A stretch of DNA of 64,000 bases from Liquorilactobacillus ghanensis DSM 18630 (GCF_001435235.1 NZ_AZGB01000005.1:124001-188000); one strand, 5' to 3'. Counted from the stretch's first letter, positions 1 through 11,500 are shown. Translations and numbers: made by a program. The notes: a model not told the origin generated them from the letters alone.

Positions 1-420
1 GATAAATTAACAAATTTTGAAAATAAAATTAGTGAATCTTAATAAAGCGAAAATTGTTTTTTAGCTGCTTGTTAATTGAGATTAAAGTACAATTATTTAG
101 CTATGAACTGTGCAATAGAGTGTGAATTCGGCTTAAGTTATTCTTTTATTAAGTTTTTAGTCTCTTATTTGAAACAATAAATGATTATTGTAAGTTCTGA
201 TATGATCATACCACAATTATAGTGAGAGAGTTAACTGACTTTTGACACAAATAATTTTATTATATAATTGTTTACTAAAGTATACAATTATTGTGTATTA
301 TCAAGAGATAAAAAATAGCCCTTAATAAGAATAAGGACTATTACTAAGAAAGGGTGCTTCAATTCGTGCATAAAATCATAATTTCTCACCCAATCGTTAT
401 TAAAGTTGTTAAATATAATT
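1..420. other. Left-edge intergenic region
   Basis: No coding region of convincing quality is seen in this AT-rich stretch. It holds the rnjA terminator near its right end. On the plus strand it has a TTGACA hexamer (242-247) and a TATAAT hexamer (263-268) separated by only 15 bp. A 7-bp inverted repeat TAATTGT (265-271) / ACAATTA (284-290) lies just behind. These could be a promoter and operator pointing towards the rnjA 3' end, but no product is visible. Confidence 0.5.
308..342 (-). terminator. Rho-independent terminator of rnjA
   Basis: Read on the minus strand, an AATAG-CCTTA stem pairs across a short loop and is followed by a run of T residues. It lies about 80 bases after the rnjA stop codon and has no other gene to serve. 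Confidence 0.7.
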
Positions 421-2097
421 TTAAACTAAAACTAACATTGGCATAATCATTGGATGCCGTTCGGTTTGATCATAAAGAAATGATTTTAAGTCGTTAATAA
501 TTATTTCTCGCAAAGTTTTCTCAGTTACATCGGGTTTAGCAATTGCCCGGCGAATTGTATGGAACAAACGTCGTTTTCCACGTTCAATCAATTCTTCCGA
601 TTCACGCATATAGATAAAACCACGTGAAAGTAAATCCGGTCCAGCTAAAATTTCTTGCCGTTTTAAATCGATAGTTGCAACTACGACAACTAAGCCTTCT
701 TGAGCTAAAATACGTCTTTCGTGTAAGACAACATTGCCAATATCGCCAATTCCTGAACCATCAACATAAACGTCTCCAGCATTGAAATGTCCAGCGATTC
801 GCGCAGAGTCTTTAGTTAAAGCTAAGACATCACCATTTTGCATAATAAATGAGCGATCCTGGGGCACGTCACATTTTTCAGCCAACTCCGTATGGATTTT
901 TAACATACGATATTCACCATGGACCGGAACAAAAAACTTGGGCTGGATTAAGCGAAGCATTAATTTCTGTTCTTCCTGACCGCCATGACCGGAAGCATGA
1001 ATATTATTAACTTTTCCATGAATAACGTCAGCCCCAGCTTCTTCTAATTCATTGATGACTTTATTAACACTGATTGTATTACCTGGAATTGGTAAACTAG
1101 AGAAAACGACCGTATCATCTGGTTGGATACTGACTTGCCGATGAGTTCCATTAGCAATTCGGCTAAGAGCGGCCATTGGTTCACCTTGCGAACCAGTACA
1201 TAATATCATTACCCGATTAGCTGGCAAATTATTGATCTCGTGTGCATCAACTAAGGCATCATCAGGGATATCCAAGTAGCCGAGTTCACGACCATTAGCG
1301 ATTGCAGCTTCCATACTGCGTCCAAAAACAGCGATTTTCCGGTTTTTGGCAACAGCAACTTCGGCCGCTTGTTGGATACGGGAAATATTTGATGCAAAAG
1401 TAGCAAATATAATTCGTCCCTCAACCCGTTCAAAAATTCGCCGAATTGACTTACCAACCCAGCGTTCTGATTTGGTAAAATTCGGTATTTCTGCGTTAGT
1501 ACTATCAGAAAGTAAACATAGCACACCATCGCTGCCTAATTTAGCCATTCGTTGTAAATTAGGTGGCTGATGAGTAACTGGTGTTAAGTCAAATTTGAAA
1601 TCTCCTGTAGCTACAATTGTGCCACTAGGGGTCTTAACAGCAATTCCCAACGTGTCTGGAATTGAGTGCGTTGTCCTAAAAAAGGAAACACTTGTTTTTC
1701 GGAACTTCAAAACAGAATCTTCATTGATCTCGTGCAACTCGGTAGTTCTCAGCAATCCATGTTCTTCTAGTTTGCTTTTGATGAGTGCGAGTGCCAATGG
1801 TCCTGCATAAATTGGGACATTGATTTGTTTGAGTAGATAGGGAATTCCGCCAATATGATCTTCGTGACCATGAGTAATCACCAATGCTTTGATCTTCGAC
1901 TGATTGGCAACTAAATATTGGTAGTCGGGGATAACGTAGTCAATACCTAATAAATCATCTTCAGGAAATTTAATTCCGGCATCAATAACGATAATTTCAT
2001 CTTGAAATTGGACCCCATAAGTATTTTTTCCAATTTCACCTAAACCGCCGACCGCAAAAACGGCTGTTTCATTGTTTCTGACACTCAGTCGTTTCAT
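421..2097 (-). CDS. rnjA: Ribonuclease J1
   Basis: RNase J1 is a cytoplasmic metallo-beta-lactamase/beta-CASP enzyme that carries out 5'-3' exonucleolytic and endonucleolytic mRNA decay and 16S rRNA maturation. The 558-residue length fits the family. The zinc-binding motif HGHEDH at about residues 76-81 is intact, and the beta-CASP and C-terminal regions are complete up to the terminal PMLVLV. The start codon overlaps the stop of rpoY by ATGA, so the two are co-transcribed and probably translationally coupled. A second paralogue (RNase J2, 22382-24109) has an altered active-site motif, as expected for a J1/J2 pair. Confidence 0.97.
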   Translation of the reverse strand: MKRLSVRNNETAVFAVGGLGEIGKNTYGVQFQDEIIVIDAGIKFPEDDLLGIDYVIPDYQYLVANQSKIKALVITHGHEDHIGGIPYLLKQINVPIYAGPLALALIKSKLEEHGLLRTTELHEINEDSVLKFRKTSVSFFRTTHSIPDTLGIAVKTPSGTIVATGDFKFDLTPVTHQPPNLQRMAKLGSDGVLCLLSDSTNAEIPNFTKSERWVGKSIRRIFERVEGRIIFATFASNISRIQQAAEVAVAKNRKIAVFGRSMEAAIANGRELGYLDIPDDALVDAHEINNLPANRVMILCTGSQGEPMAALSRIANGTHRQVSIQPDDTVVFSSLPIPGNTISVNKVINELEEAGADVIHGKVNNIHASGHGGQEEQKLMLRLIQPKFFVPVHGEYRMLKIHTELAEKCDVPQDRSFIMQNGDVLALTKDSARIAGHFNAGDVYVDGSGIGDIGNVVLHERRILAQEGLVVVVATIDLKRQEILAGPDLLSRGFIYMRESEELIERGKRRLFHTIRRAIAKPDVTEKTLREIIINDLKSFLYDQTERHPMIMPMLVLV

Positions 2098-2312
2098 TTA
2101 TTAAACTCCGTTATTTTAAAATGTGGGCTTTGTTGCTCATATTCAAGGGCTTTGGGGCTGAGTCCTTCCAAAAATTCGATATTGTAATTTGTTTGTTCTT
2201 CAACTATTTTCTGTGCCTCAACTTCAGATTCAGCCTCTAGATACAGTGATTGAGTATTCTCACGACGTGGGTTGATCTCTTTGCTAGGCTGAAAAAAAAC
2301 TTTAAAAATCAT
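2094..2312 (-). CDS. rpoY: RNA polymerase epsilon subunit RpoY (DUF1447)
   Basis: A small 72-residue protein beginning [13 protein letters not shown], typical of the epsilon subunit of Firmicutes RNA polymerase, formerly YkzG. The start at 2312 is chosen because AAGGAG (2321-2326 on the complement) sits 8 bases upstream; a longer in-frame reading to 2354 would run through this site. Its last codon overlaps the rnjA start, an arrangement conserved in Bacilli. The protein binds near the polymerase jaw and is structurally phage Gp2-like, as known for the family; the sequence shows only family membership. Confidence 0.9.
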   Translation of the reverse strand: MIFKVFFQPSKEINPRRENTQSLYLEAESEVEAQKIVEEQTNYNIEFLEGLSPKALEYEQQSPHFKITEFNK

Positions 2313-2530
2313 AAAAAAAACTCCTTTAATTAAAAAATTCAGTTGCCGAAGCAACCTTTTGTCCGAACATGGATTGTTTTCACAATAATTATACTCATTT
2401 TAGCATAGTTGTATGTATAAGTATACTTTTAACATCTGAAAGGGTTTGAGCGATCATGTTGCTTAATGGCAGTTGTAGAGAGTAGTTTCTTGAATAATGG
2501 TATAATAAATTAAAAAGGAGAAGTGATTGC

Positions 2531-3013
2531 ATGATTTGGATAGGTTTGCTAATTATCTTATGTTTATTATTCTTTTTAGTGCTTTCGATTCATGTTTATC
2601 GGCTAAATCAATTTAAAAAAAATAAAGCAATCAGCAATTTGGCAGTTGCTGATTGCTTACCACAAATTTCAAGCAATCCGATTGTTAAACGTGATTTGTG
2701 GCTTAAAAAAATTATTCAAAATTCACATTCAGTTGTCAGCTTTTGGGGGAACAATGTTGATGTGTTTGCTTATCGTTTCAAACTGCGACAGCCGCTTGAT
2801 GACAAGCAAGTTAAGCAATTGCAGCAAGAAATGGATCAGTTGTTGCAGACTTACGCAAAACAGCGACACATTATTTCACCGGTTACCGATACACCGCTGC
2901 TTGTATCCGACTGTTGGGTCGAAGATCAGCAATATTTGCAGTTGGAAGTAGCAGTTGTGGTTAATCAGGCAACCTATGCTTATGTGCGAGATATTGATCG
3001 CGCAGATCAATGA
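2531..3013 (+). CDS. Membrane-anchored protein of unknown function
   Basis: I do not recognise this 160-residue protein. Residues 1-23 form one hydrophobic segment followed by a basic stretch, so it is likely an N-in single-pass protein with a soluble, Gln-rich C-terminal domain. AAAAGGAG lies just upstream, and an extended -10 (TGGTATAAT, about 2498-2506) gives a plausible own promoter. Its TGA stop directly abuts the convergent def stop codon with no base in between, and no terminator separates them. Lactobacilli often carry an unnamed gene beside def and rnjA; orthology is an inference. Confidence 0.75.
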   Translation: MIWIGLLIILCLLFFLVLSIHVYRLNQFKKNKAISNLAVADCLPQISSNPIVKRDLWLKKIIQNSHSVVSFWGNNVDVFAYRFKLRQPLDDKQVKQLQQEMDQLLQTYAKQRHIISPVTDTPLLVSDCWVEDQQYLQLEVAVVVNQATYAYVRDIDRADQ

Positions 3014-3568
3014 TTAACCGATCAAAACAGTATTATCATCAGTTACAAACGGCTTTTGCATATTAATATGATCAAAAAAGAGCACTCCGTTCAGGTGATC
3101 AATCTCGTGTTGACAAACAATTGCCGGATAATTTCGCAATTTATCAATATGTTTAGTACCCTCTAAATCGTACCAGCGTAAAGTAATGTGCTGGTGTCGT
3201 GGAACATAACCGGGAACGTCCCGATCAACCGACAAACAGCCTTCTCCTTCAGCTAAAGCTGCCATTTTGACTGATTCACTGATGATAGTTGGATTAACCA
3301 GAATATGTTTGAATAGTGGTTGGTCGTTTTCATCTGGGACCAAAACAGCTGTCATCCGAATCGACTGGTCAACTTGTGGAGCTGCCAAACCAACGCCGGC
3401 ACGTAACTGATATTTTTTTGCAATATCAGGATCTTGGCTGTTTTCCAGAAACTCCATTAGAGCATGGCCCAGCTCTTTTTGCTCAGCTGTCAAGGGGAAT
3501 GTTAATGCTTTGGCCCGCGCACGCAGAGTTGGATTACCTTCACGAATAATATTTTTCATTGTAATCAA
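3014..3568 (-). CDS. def: Peptide deformylase
   Basis: Removes the formyl group from the N-terminal methionine of nascent proteins using a bound Fe/Zn ion. All three motifs are present: GVGLAAPQ (about residues 58-65), EGCLS with the metal-ligand cysteine, and QHEIDH with the two histidine ligands and catalytic Glu. The 184-residue length fits the Gram-positive type 2 class. The start is taken as TTG at 3568 (MITMKNIIREGNP) because GGAGG lies 8 bases upstream; ATG codons further upstream overlap or precede that ribosome site. Convergent with the upstream unknown gene. Confidence 0.95.
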   Translation of the reverse strand: MITMKNIIREGNPTLRARAKALTFPLTAEQKELGHALMEFLENSQDPDIAKKYQLRAGVGLAAPQVDQSIRMTAVLVPDENDQPLFKHILVNPTIISESVKMAALAEGEGCLSVDRDVPGYVPRHQHITLRWYDLEGTKHIDKLRNYPAIVCQHEIDHLNGVLFFDHINMQKPFVTDDNTVLIG

Positions 3569-3718
3569 TTCAATGACCTCCATTAATAGTTTAAACATAA
3601 TAATTATAGACTATTTTTGCCTATTTTTTAAATAGCTCTCAGTTAATTTTAGCGTATTCAACGTAAATTGTGTATAATACAAACTGATTAACCAACATCG
3701 CAACGGAGGATTTTGATT

Positions 3719-4003
3719 TTGCCAAATAAAGAAAACGCTAATTACCCCTTATTTGAAGAATGGACGATTGCTGAAATTATTCAAGTTACCGAATTTTATC
3801 AGTTAGTTGAGCAGCTTTATCAAGGAAAAGTTGCTCGTCAGCTTTTTCTTGATAAATATCATTCTTATCTGAAGATAGTTCCAATGAAAGCAGCACAGAA
3901 GCAACTGGATCGGCAATTTCAAGCAGAAACCGGCTGCAGCATTTATCGGGCGGTGAAATTTGTTACAGCTCATCAACAGGCTAAACTGCACTTTAATGAA
4001 TAG
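3719..4003 (+). CDS. UPF0223 family protein (YktA-like)
   Basis: A 94-residue soluble protein resembling Bacillus YktA (UPF0223), which has no established function. The sequence is acidic to neutral and helical, with the W-T/S-xxE signature near the N-terminus. The start is taken as TTG at 3719 because GGAGG at 3705-3709 leaves 9 bases of spacing; the earlier TTG at 3713 would be only 3 bases away. A TATAAT box (3673-3678) precedes it. It lies just upstream of the inositol monophosphatase-family gene, the same pairing as yktA and yktC in Bacillus, and is probably co-transcribed with it. Confidence 0.85.
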   Translation: MPNKENANYPLFEEWTIAEIIQVTEFYQLVEQLYQGKVARQLFLDKYHSYLKIVPMKAAQKQLDRQFQAETGCSIYRAVKFVTAHQQAKLHFNE

Positions 4004-4030
4004 ATTTGAATGGTGGCAGGTGAAAATTAA

Positions 4031-4810
4031 ATGGAAACAGAAAAAATAAATCAATTAGTTATTGGCTGGCTTCAACAGGCTAGGGAAATGATTCTTGCAA
4101 GTTTTTCGCGCAAGCTTACTGTTGAAACCAAAACCAGCCGCAATGATTTGGTGACTGAACTTGATCGTCAAATTGAAAACTTTCTAGTACAGCAGATTAA
4201 AGCAAATTTTCCAGCAGCTCAGATTATCAGTGAAGAATCTCGGCCAAAGTTGAAAAAATTTGATCCGCAACAACCGCTGTGGATCATTGACCCGATCGAC
4301 GGAACAATGAATTTTGTTAAAACACACCATGATTTTGCTATTATGATTGGAATTTACCAACAGAATCAAGGAAAATTGGGATATATTTATGATGTGATGA
4401 ATGATCGCCTATATCATGGCGGACCAGAAAAAGGAGTTTTTTGTAATCAACAGCGGTTGAAACCACCAGCGGATCTGCCGCTGAATCAAGGGCTATTGGA
4501 AGTAGGGGCACTAACGTTGCTGTATGATCGTTTTCATTTACAAAAAATTGCGCTTGCCAGTAACGGAGTGCGGATATATGGCAGTGCCGGGATTCAAATC
4601 ATTCGGGTTTTGACTGGCCAAGTGATTGGATATGTCAGCCATTTAAAACCTTGGGATTTAGCAGCTGGCAGAGTTTTGGCTGAAACTTTGGGTTTAACGG
4701 TAAAAACGATTGACGGTAGCATTCCTGATGTGTTATCATCAGTAGATGTGTTAGTAGCTACAAAGAACGCTCAAGAAGACATAGTAAGGATGGCACAAGC
4801 ACCTTATTAG
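4031..4810 (+). CDS. Inositol monophosphatase family protein (YktC/SuhB-like)
   Basis: A 259-residue Mg2+-dependent phosphatase of the FIG/IMPase superfamily. The first metal ligands appear as EE at about residues 68-69, the core motif as DPIDGTMNF at 87-95, and the C-terminal signature as WDLAAG at about 208. The complete motif set argues for an active enzyme. The substrate (inositol phosphate, NADP or a nucleotide phosphate such as pAp) cannot be decided from sequence. It follows the UPF0223 gene by 27 bases and is closed by a terminator. Confidence 0.92.
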   Translation: METEKINQLVIGWLQQAREMILASFSRKLTVETKTSRNDLVTELDRQIENFLVQQIKANFPAAQIISEESRPKLKKFDPQQPLWIIDPIDGTMNFVKTHHDFAIMIGIYQQNQGKLGYIYDVMNDRLYHGGPEKGVFCNQQRLKPPADLPLNQGLLEVGALTLLYDRFHLQKIALASNGVRIYGSAGIQIIRVLTGQVIGYVSHLKPWDLAAGRVLAETLGLTVKTIDGSIPDVLSSVDVLVATKNAQEDIVRMAQAPY

Positions 4811-4817
4811 TCAAGAG

Positions 4818-4843
4818 CTGTGACGATGGGTCACAGTTTTTTT
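4818..4843 (+). terminator. Rho-independent terminator
   Basis: CTGTGAC (4818-4824) and GTCACAG (4830-4836) form a 7-bp stem with a 5-base loop, followed by seven T residues, just after the IMPase-family gene. Confidence 0.9.
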
Positions 4844-4938
4844 ATGCTAATAAATGGAAAAGCCGAATAATATGTTTTCATGAAAAATAAATGATTTTTT
4901 AAGCGGTAGAACCTCTTAGATTGAAAGGAAGAAACAAT

Positions 4939-6789
4939 TTGAAAACACGTGATGATATCCGTAATGTTGCCATAATCGCCCATGTCGATCATGGCAAGAC
5001 AACTTTAGTTAATGAATTATTAAAACAGTCGGATACTTTAGATGAACATACCCAGATCGATGACCGAGCAATGGATTCCAATGCAATTGAAAAAGAACGT
5101 GGAATTACCATTCTTTCCAAAAATACGGCTGTTAAGTATCATGGTAAGCAGATCAATATTTTGGATACTCCGGGCCATGCCGATTTTGGTGGTGAAGTAG
5201 AACGGATCATGCGAATGGTTGATGGCGTTTTACTGATAGTAGATGCTTTTGAAGGTACAATGCCACAAACACGTTTTGTGTTGAAAAAAGCGTTGGAACA
5301 ACACTTGACACCAATCGTTGTTATTAACAAAATTGATCGTGAAGGTGCACGCCCAGAAGAAGTTGTTGATGAAGTGCTTGATTTATTTATTGAACTTGGA
5401 GCTGATGATTCTCAGCTTGAGTTCCCGGTTATTTATGCTTCGGCTGTAAATGGTACTTCTTCATATGACTCTGATCCTGCTGCACAGGAACATACTATGA
5501 ACCCGATTTTTGACACAATTTTAAAGACTATTCCTGCTCCGGTTGATAACTCAGATGAACCATTACAATTTCAAGTTGCAATGCTTGATTATAATGAATT
5601 TGTTGGTCGGATTGGAATTGGTCGGATTTTCCGTGGCAAAATCAAAGTTGGCGATCAAGTTACAGTCTTGAAATTAGATGGATCACAAAAGAATTTTCGT
5701 GTTACCAAACTCTTTGGATTCTTTGGTTTGAAACGACTGGAGATTCAAGAGGCTAAAGCTGGTGATTTGATTGCGGTTTCTGGAATGGAAGATATCTTTG
5801 TGGGTGAAACGGTTTGTCCAGTTGACCATCCAGAAGGATTACCATTGTTGCGGATTGATCCGCCGACCTTGCAGATGACGTTTATGACCAACGACTCACC
5901 TTTTGTTGGTCAAGAAGGCGAGAATGTTACAGCACGTAAACTGGAAGACCGTTTGAAGGTCCAATTGCACACTGATGTTTCCTTGCGTGTTGAGGATACA
6001 GATTCACCGGATGCCTGGACGGTTTCTGGACGTGGTGAATTGCATTTGTCAATCCTGATTGAAATGTTGCGGCGTGAAGGTTTTGAATTGGCAGTATCAA
6101 GACCGCAAGTTATTTATCGTGAAGTTGATGGTAAAATGTGTGAACCATTTGAAAGTGTAACGATCGATACACCTGATGAGTATTCTGGTGCGGTAATTGA
6201 TTCTTTGGCTCAGCGCAAAGCAGAAATGCAAAATATGGAAACAAACGCAAATGGTCAAACACGGTTAAGCTTTTCAGCACCAACTCGTGGCTTGATCGGA
6301 TATGATTCACAATTCTTATCAATGACACGTGGTTATGGTATTTTTAACCATACTTTTTCAGAATACAAACCAGTAATTAAGAATTGGGAACCTGGACGTC
6401 GGAATGGCGCACTTGTTTCAATTAATCGTGGTAAAGCAACTACCTACGCAATTATGGGCGTTGAGGACCGGGGAACAATTTTTGTTGATCCAGGTGCAGA
6501 AGTCTATGAAGGAATGGTTGTTGGTCAAAGTTCACGTGAACGTGATATTTCAGTTAATGTTACTAAGGGTAAGAACATGACCAATGTTCGTTCATCAAAC
6601 AAAGACCAAACAGCAACTATTAAAAAACCAACGCATTTAACTTTGGAAGAATCGTTGGAATTCTTAAATGAAGATGAATTATTGGAAATAACACCAAAAA
6701 GCATTCGTTTGCGCAAACGGATTTTGGAAACCAATATGCGTGAAAAAGCTGCCAAGCAAAAGAAGATTGCTGCTAAAAAGAATGCCTAA
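4939..6789 (+). CDS. typA: Translational GTPase TypA/BipA
   Basis: A ribosome-associated GTPase of the EF-G/LepA class involved in 50S assembly and stress adaptation, especially in the cold. The G1 motif AHVDHGKTT (about residues 14-22), switch I RGITI, G3 DTPGHADF and G4 NKID are all intact. The C-terminal half contains the BipA-specific domain. The start is taken as TTG at 4939, 7 bases after AAGGAAG, giving 616 residues; a TTG at 4921 would lie upstream of the ribosome site. It stands alone between two terminators. Confidence 0.97.
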   Translation: MKTRDDIRNVAIIAHVDHGKTTLVNELLKQSDTLDEHTQIDDRAMDSNAIEKERGITILSKNTAVKYHGKQINILDTPGHADFGGEVERIMRMVDGVLLIVDAFEGTMPQTRFVLKKALEQHLTPIVVINKIDREGARPEEVVDEVLDLFIELGADDSQLEFPVIYASAVNGTSSYDSDPAAQEHTMNPIFDTILKTIPAPVDNSDEPLQFQVAMLDYNEFVGRIGIGRIFRGKIKVGDQVTVLKLDGSQKNFRVTKLFGFFGLKRLEIQEAKAGDLIAVSGMEDIFVGETVCPVDHPEGLPLLRIDPPTLQMTFMTNDSPFVGQEGENVTARKLEDRLKVQLHTDVSLRVEDTDSPDAWTVSGRGELHLSILIEMLRREGFELAVSRPQVIYREVDGKMCEPFESVTIDTPDEYSGAVIDSLAQRKAEMQNMETNANGQTRLSFSAPTRGLIGYDSQFLSMTRGYGIFNHTFSEYKPVIKNWEPGRRNGALVSINRGKATTYAIMGVEDRGTIFVDPGAEVYEGMVVGQSSRERDISVNVTKGKNMTNVRSSNKDQTATIKKPTHLTLEESLEFLNEDELLEITPKSIRLRKRILETNMREKAAKQKKIAAKKNA

Positions 6790-6813
6790 ATGAAAATAGC
6801 GACTGTGATCAAA

Positions 6814-6852
6814 AGAAAAACAACTAAATGTTGTTTTTCTTTTTTTCTTTTT
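6814..6852 (+). terminator. Rho-independent terminator of typA
   Basis: AGAAAAACAAC (6814-6824) pairs with GTTGTTTTTCT (6830-6840) and is followed by a long T-rich tract. Confidence 0.85.
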
Positions 6853-6993
6853 GATTATATTAGCAAATACTTAACATTATTAATAAAAAATTAGTTTTTT
6901 ATTGCAAATAACAAATTTTAGCGACATAATATTACTTTAGGAGAGGGGGAAGGAGAAAGAAACCTAGGTTTGATTTTATGGAGCAGTTTTGTA

Positions 6994-7002
6994 TGATATA
7001 AT
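6994..7002 (+). promoter_or_regulatory. Extended -10 promoter for ylaN-ftsW
   Basis: TGATATAAT (6994-7002) matches an extended -10 element about 28 bases before the ylaN start. No good -35 is seen at 17 bp, which fits the extended -10 class. Confidence 0.5.
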
Positions 7003-7030
7003 TGCTCTAGTTTGGAAAGGGGCTGAAGCA

Positions 7031-7306
7031 ATGCAGGAATTAGTTTCGCGGGATGAAATGTTAGCAGTGCTTGCAGTAGATGCAGCTAAAATCAAATCGA
7101 TTTTAAGCAAACAATGCAACGTGCTATGCATGGCGAAATGTCCAGCTTTCGAGGAAGTTGCGGATACACAAATTTACGGTTTTTCGTGTGAGGTCAAGTT
7201 AGCTGAAAAATGTGGAATCTTGGCTGAAGATGAGGGTCGGCAAATGATTCAGGATTTGGAGCAAGGATTAGCCAATATTTATGCAACTGTCGGAAAGGAC
7301 GAATAA
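7031..7306 (+). CDS. ylaN: YlaN family protein (UPF0358/DUF1507)
   Basis: A 91-residue protein of the YlaN family, placed directly upstream of ftsW as in many Firmicutes. Work in Bacillus and Staphylococcus links YlaN to iron homeostasis through the Fur repressor; that role is from the family, not visible here. Four cysteines lie at the conserved core (around CNVLCMAKC and FSCEVKLAEKC). The start is ATG at 7031, just after GGAAAGGGG; a longer in-frame reading begins at 6989 but overlaps the promoter. The ftsW start lies 12 bases beyond its stop. Confidence 0.9.
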   Translation: MQELVSRDEMLAVLAVDAAKIKSILSKQCNVLCMAKCPAFEEVADTQIYGFSCEVKLAEKCGILAEDEGRQMIQDLEQGLANIYATVGKDE

Positions 7307-7318
7307 GGGCTGGAAGTC

Positions 7319-8500
7319 ATGGCAAAAGTCAAACAGAAACTAAGGTATTTTGATTTTTATTTATTCATACCATATCTATTATTATGCATTGTTGGGATTG
7401 TAATGGTTTATTCGGCTAGTTCGATTAACTTGTCATATGCTGGAATGAAGACCGATTTGTACCTGTATCGGCAAATGGCTTATGTCATATTGGGGTTGGT
7501 TTGCTTTACATTAGCAATGTTAATAAAATTAAAAAAATTGACCTCAAAAAAATTTATTATTTGTGGCTTTTATATTTTGGCTTTTTTGTTACTGTATGCG
7601 AAATTTATGACGCGTGCCGTTAATGGTGCTAATGGCTGGATTGATCTTAAACTTTTTAGTTTACAGCCATCAGAGTTATGCAAATTATATTTGGTACTTT
7701 TTCTGGCCCAATTATTATCACGTCGTGAACAAGCAGCTGCCCAGAACACTTTGCAAGCGACGAGTCGAAGACCCTGGCTGTTAGTTTACTTTCTGTTATT
7801 TTTAATTTTAATGGAACCTGATCTGGGTGGATTTGCAATTAATTTTATGATTGTTGCGATTATGTACCTTGCTAGTCAGGCAACGAGGCATTCTTCGAAA
7901 CGAGCATTTCTTTATTTAACAGGTTTTTTAAGTGTAGTAATGGTATTTGTCTTTGGCTTGCGGTTTTGGAATCCATTGGCGGGTACGAAATATAATTATA
8001 TGTATAGTCGCTTAATGGCTTTTTATAATCCTTTCAAAGTTGCTGCTTCTAGCGGACATCAATTGATTAATTCTTACTATGCAATTAGTAATGGCGGTTT
8101 ATTTGGATTGGGTTTAGGTAACAGTATTCAAAAAAGAGGATACTTGCCGGAAGCATATACTGATTTTATTATGGCAATCATTAGTGAAGAATTGGGTGTT
8201 ATCGGAGTGTCAGTCGTTTTGATTTTGATTTCATGGTTAACGCTTAGAATCTTTTTAATCGGTATTCGTTCAAGGGATGTTTATGAAACTTTTGTTTGTT
8301 ACGGAATAGGGACTTTTTTTGCAGTTGAAACCTTTTTTAATCTAGGAGCAGTTACGGGATTATTACCGATCACGGGAGTAACCTTCCCGTTTGTTTCATA
8401 CGGCGGTTCAAGTATGCTAGTTTTGTCAATTACTTTAGGAATTGTAATGAATATTTCAATCCGGCAGCGAAGATTGCGTGCTGCTGATAAAAATCATTAA
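7319..8500 (+). CDS. ftsW: FtsW-type peptidoglycan glycosyltransferase (SEDS family)
   Basis: A polytopic SEDS protein of 393 residues with about ten hydrophobic helices. SEDS proteins polymerise lipid II and partner with a class B penicillin-binding protein at the septum or side wall. The conserved loop LQPSE (about residue 116) and the C-terminal block with GLLPITGVTFPFVSYGG are present. The position between ylaN and pyc is that of ftsW in Lactobacillus plantarum and relatives, which favours FtsW over RodA. A basic tail is cytoplasmic. Confidence 0.93.
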   Translation: MAKVKQKLRYFDFYLFIPYLLLCIVGIVMVYSASSINLSYAGMKTDLYLYRQMAYVILGLVCFTLAMLIKLKKLTSKKFIICGFYILAFLLLYAKFMTRAVNGANGWIDLKLFSLQPSELCKLYLVLFLAQLLSRREQAAAQNTLQATSRRPWLLVYFLLFLILMEPDLGGFAINFMIVAIMYLASQATRHSSKRAFLYLTGFLSVVMVFVFGLRFWNPLAGTKYNYMYSRLMAFYNPFKVAASSGHQLINSYYAISNGGLFGLGLGNSIQKRGYLPEAYTDFIMAIISEELGVIGVSVVLILISWLTLRIFLIGIRSRDVYETFVCYGIGTFFAVETFFNLGAVTGLLPITGVTFPFVSYGGSSMLVLSITLGIVMNISIRQRRLRAADKNH

Positions 8501-8523
8501 TTTTATACAGAGGTGGGAATTTA

Positions 8524-11500
8524 ATGAAAAAGGTGTTAATTGCCAATCGTGGGGAAATCGCCGTTAGAATTATTCGAGCATGTCATGAGTTAAAGTTAAA
8601 AACTGTAGCAATTTTTGCGAAGGAAGATGATTTATCAGTTCATCGTTTTAAAGCTGATGAAGCTTATTTGGTTGGTGCTGGGAAACGACCAATTGAGGCT
8701 TATTTGGATATGGATGATATTATTCGCATTGCCAAGCAGACAGGAGCGGATGCAATTCATCCAGGATATGGTTTTTTATCTGAAAATGAAGCTTTTGCTG
8801 CCAAGTGTCAGCAAGCAGGAATTACCTTTATTGGTCCGACGGCTGAGCAGCTAGCAATTTTTGGTGATAAGATTAGAGCTAAGGAAGCAGCTTTAGCAGC
8901 AGGATTGCACACCATTCCCGGAAGTGACGGTCCAGTCAAATCAGTCGCTGAAGTTCGCGAATTTGGTCAGCGGCATGGTTTTCCTGTTATGGTCAAAGCT
9001 GCATTAGGCGGTGGTGGTCGTGGAATGCGAATCATCCGTAATGCTCAAGAAGTTGCAGAAAATTTCGAACGAGCTCGCAGCGAGGCTCAGCAATCTTTTG
9101 GTGATGATGAATTATATGTTGAAAAATACTTAGAAAACCCCAAACATATTGAAGTGCAGATTTTAGCTGACCAGCATGGAAATGTTATTCATTTATTTGA
9201 ACGTGATTGTTCTGTTCAACGGCGGCATCAAAAAGTTATTGAATTTGCTCCCAGCATTGTTTTGTCTGAGAGTCGTCGCCAAGAAATATGCAATGCAGCA
9301 GTGCGTTTAATGAAAAGCGTTCATTATCAAAATGCTGGTACAGTTGAGTTTTTAGTTACGGCTGAGGATTATTATTTTATTGAGGTTAATCCACGGGTTC
9401 AAGTTGAACATACGGTAACTGAGATGATTACTAACGTTGATATTGTTCAGTCGCAGATTCTGATCGCTTCAGGCAAGAATCTACATAAGGATTTAAAAAT
9501 TCCCGAACAAAATCAGATCTTTTTCCATGGTTGCGCGATCCAATGTCGAGTAACAACCGAAGATCCAGAAAATAATTTTATGCCGGATACCGGGAAAATT
9601 GAAACTTATCGTTCACCAGGGGGTTATGGAGTTCGATTGGATGGTGGAAACGCCTATACTGGTTCAATAATTACCCCTTACTTTGATTCCTTACTGGTTA
9701 AAGCTTGCGTATCATCACGAACCTTCGAAGGGGCTGTGATGAAGATGAATCGCGTTTTAAATGAATTTATTATCCGGGGAGTTAAAACTAACATTCCATT
9801 TATGCAAAATGTTTTAAATCATCCGGTTTTTAAAGCGGGTGAAGCACATACGACATTTATTGATAAGACTCCTGAGTTATTTGTTTTTGAACGCAAGCCA
9901 CAAACAGCAAATCAACTGCTCAAGTATATTGGAGATGTTACAGTTAACGGTTTCCCGGGAATTGGTAAACATCATAAAAAATATGTTCCAAATATTCGGA
10001 TGGCTAAAGATTTTGCCCCAGCTAAATCAACTTTAACTGCTAAACAAATTCTTGATCAGCAAGGAGCTGCAGCGTTAACAAGTTGGATTCAACAACAAGA
10101 GCAAGTATTGCTGACGGATACAACGATGCGTGATGCGCACCAGAGTTTATTTGCGACCCGAATGCGGACAAAAGATATGATTCCGGCAGCACGTGTTTAT
10201 GAAAAAGCTTTGCCACAAATTTTTTCAGCTGAAGTTTGGGGCGGAGCAACGTTTGATGTTGCTTATCGTTTCTTACATGAAGATCCATGGCAAAGATTGC
10301 AACTGATTCGTCGTCTAATGCCGCATACTTTACTCCAAATGCTGTTCCGCGGCTCAAATGCTGTAGGCTATAAAAATTATCCTGATAATGTTTTGGAGAA
10401 GTTTATTCAGCAAAGTGCGACTGACGGTGTTGATGTTTTTCGGATTTTTGACAGCTTGAATTGGGTTGCACAAATGGAAAAAAGCATTAAATATGTGCGT
10501 GATACTGGAAAGATTGCTGAAGGTACCATGTGTTATACTGGAGACGTTATTAATCCAGAAGAACACAAATATGATTTGAAGTATTATCAAGGATTAGCGA
10601 AAGACTTGGTTGCTGCTGGCTCACAGATTATTGGCATTAAAGATATGGCTGGCTTATTAAAACCACAAGCAGCGTATGCTCTAATTTCTAGTTTGAAAGA
10701 AGCAGTTGATGTACCGATTCATTTGCATACTCATGATACGACTGGAAACGGCATTGCAACTTATGTTCAGGCTGTTAAAGCGGGCGTAGACATTGTTGAT
10801 GTGGCTACTAGTGCTTTATCGGGCACTACTAGCCAACCAAGCATGAGCAGCCTTTATTATGCTTTAGCTGGAACTCAACGGCAGCCACAGCTTAATATTG
10901 ATAATGTAGAAAAAATGAATCGTTATTGGCTGGGGGTAAAGCCATGCTATCAAGACTTTATGAATGGAATTACTGCTCCGCAAACGGATATCTATGAAAC
11001 AGAAATGCCGGGTGGTCAGTATTCTAATTTGCAGCAGCAAGCGAAGGCTTTAGGTATTGCTGATTTTGAATTAGTTAAACAAAGATATCGTGAAGTTAAC
11101 CAATTGCTGGGTGATATTGTAAAAGTAACCCCAAGTTCAAAAGTTGTCGGTGATTTATCGCTGTTTATGATTCAAAACAGTTTAACGGCAGATAATATTT
11201 TAGAAAAGGGCGCAACGCTTGATTTTCCAGAATCTGTTGTTAACTTTTTTGCTGGTAATTTAGGACAGCCGGTTGGGGGATTTCCTCCTGAGCTGCAACG
11301 GGTTGTGTTGAAAGGTAAAAAGGCGATTACAGTTCGACCAGGAAGTTTAGCTCCAGCTGCTGATTTTCAGAAAACTGCGGCTGAACTGAAACAAAAGATT
11401 AAGCATACGCCAACTACAGAAGAAGTTTTAAGCTATCTGCTGTATCCAGATGTATTGTTGGATTATGAAAAGTCGGCTGAAAGATATGGCATCTTAGGTT

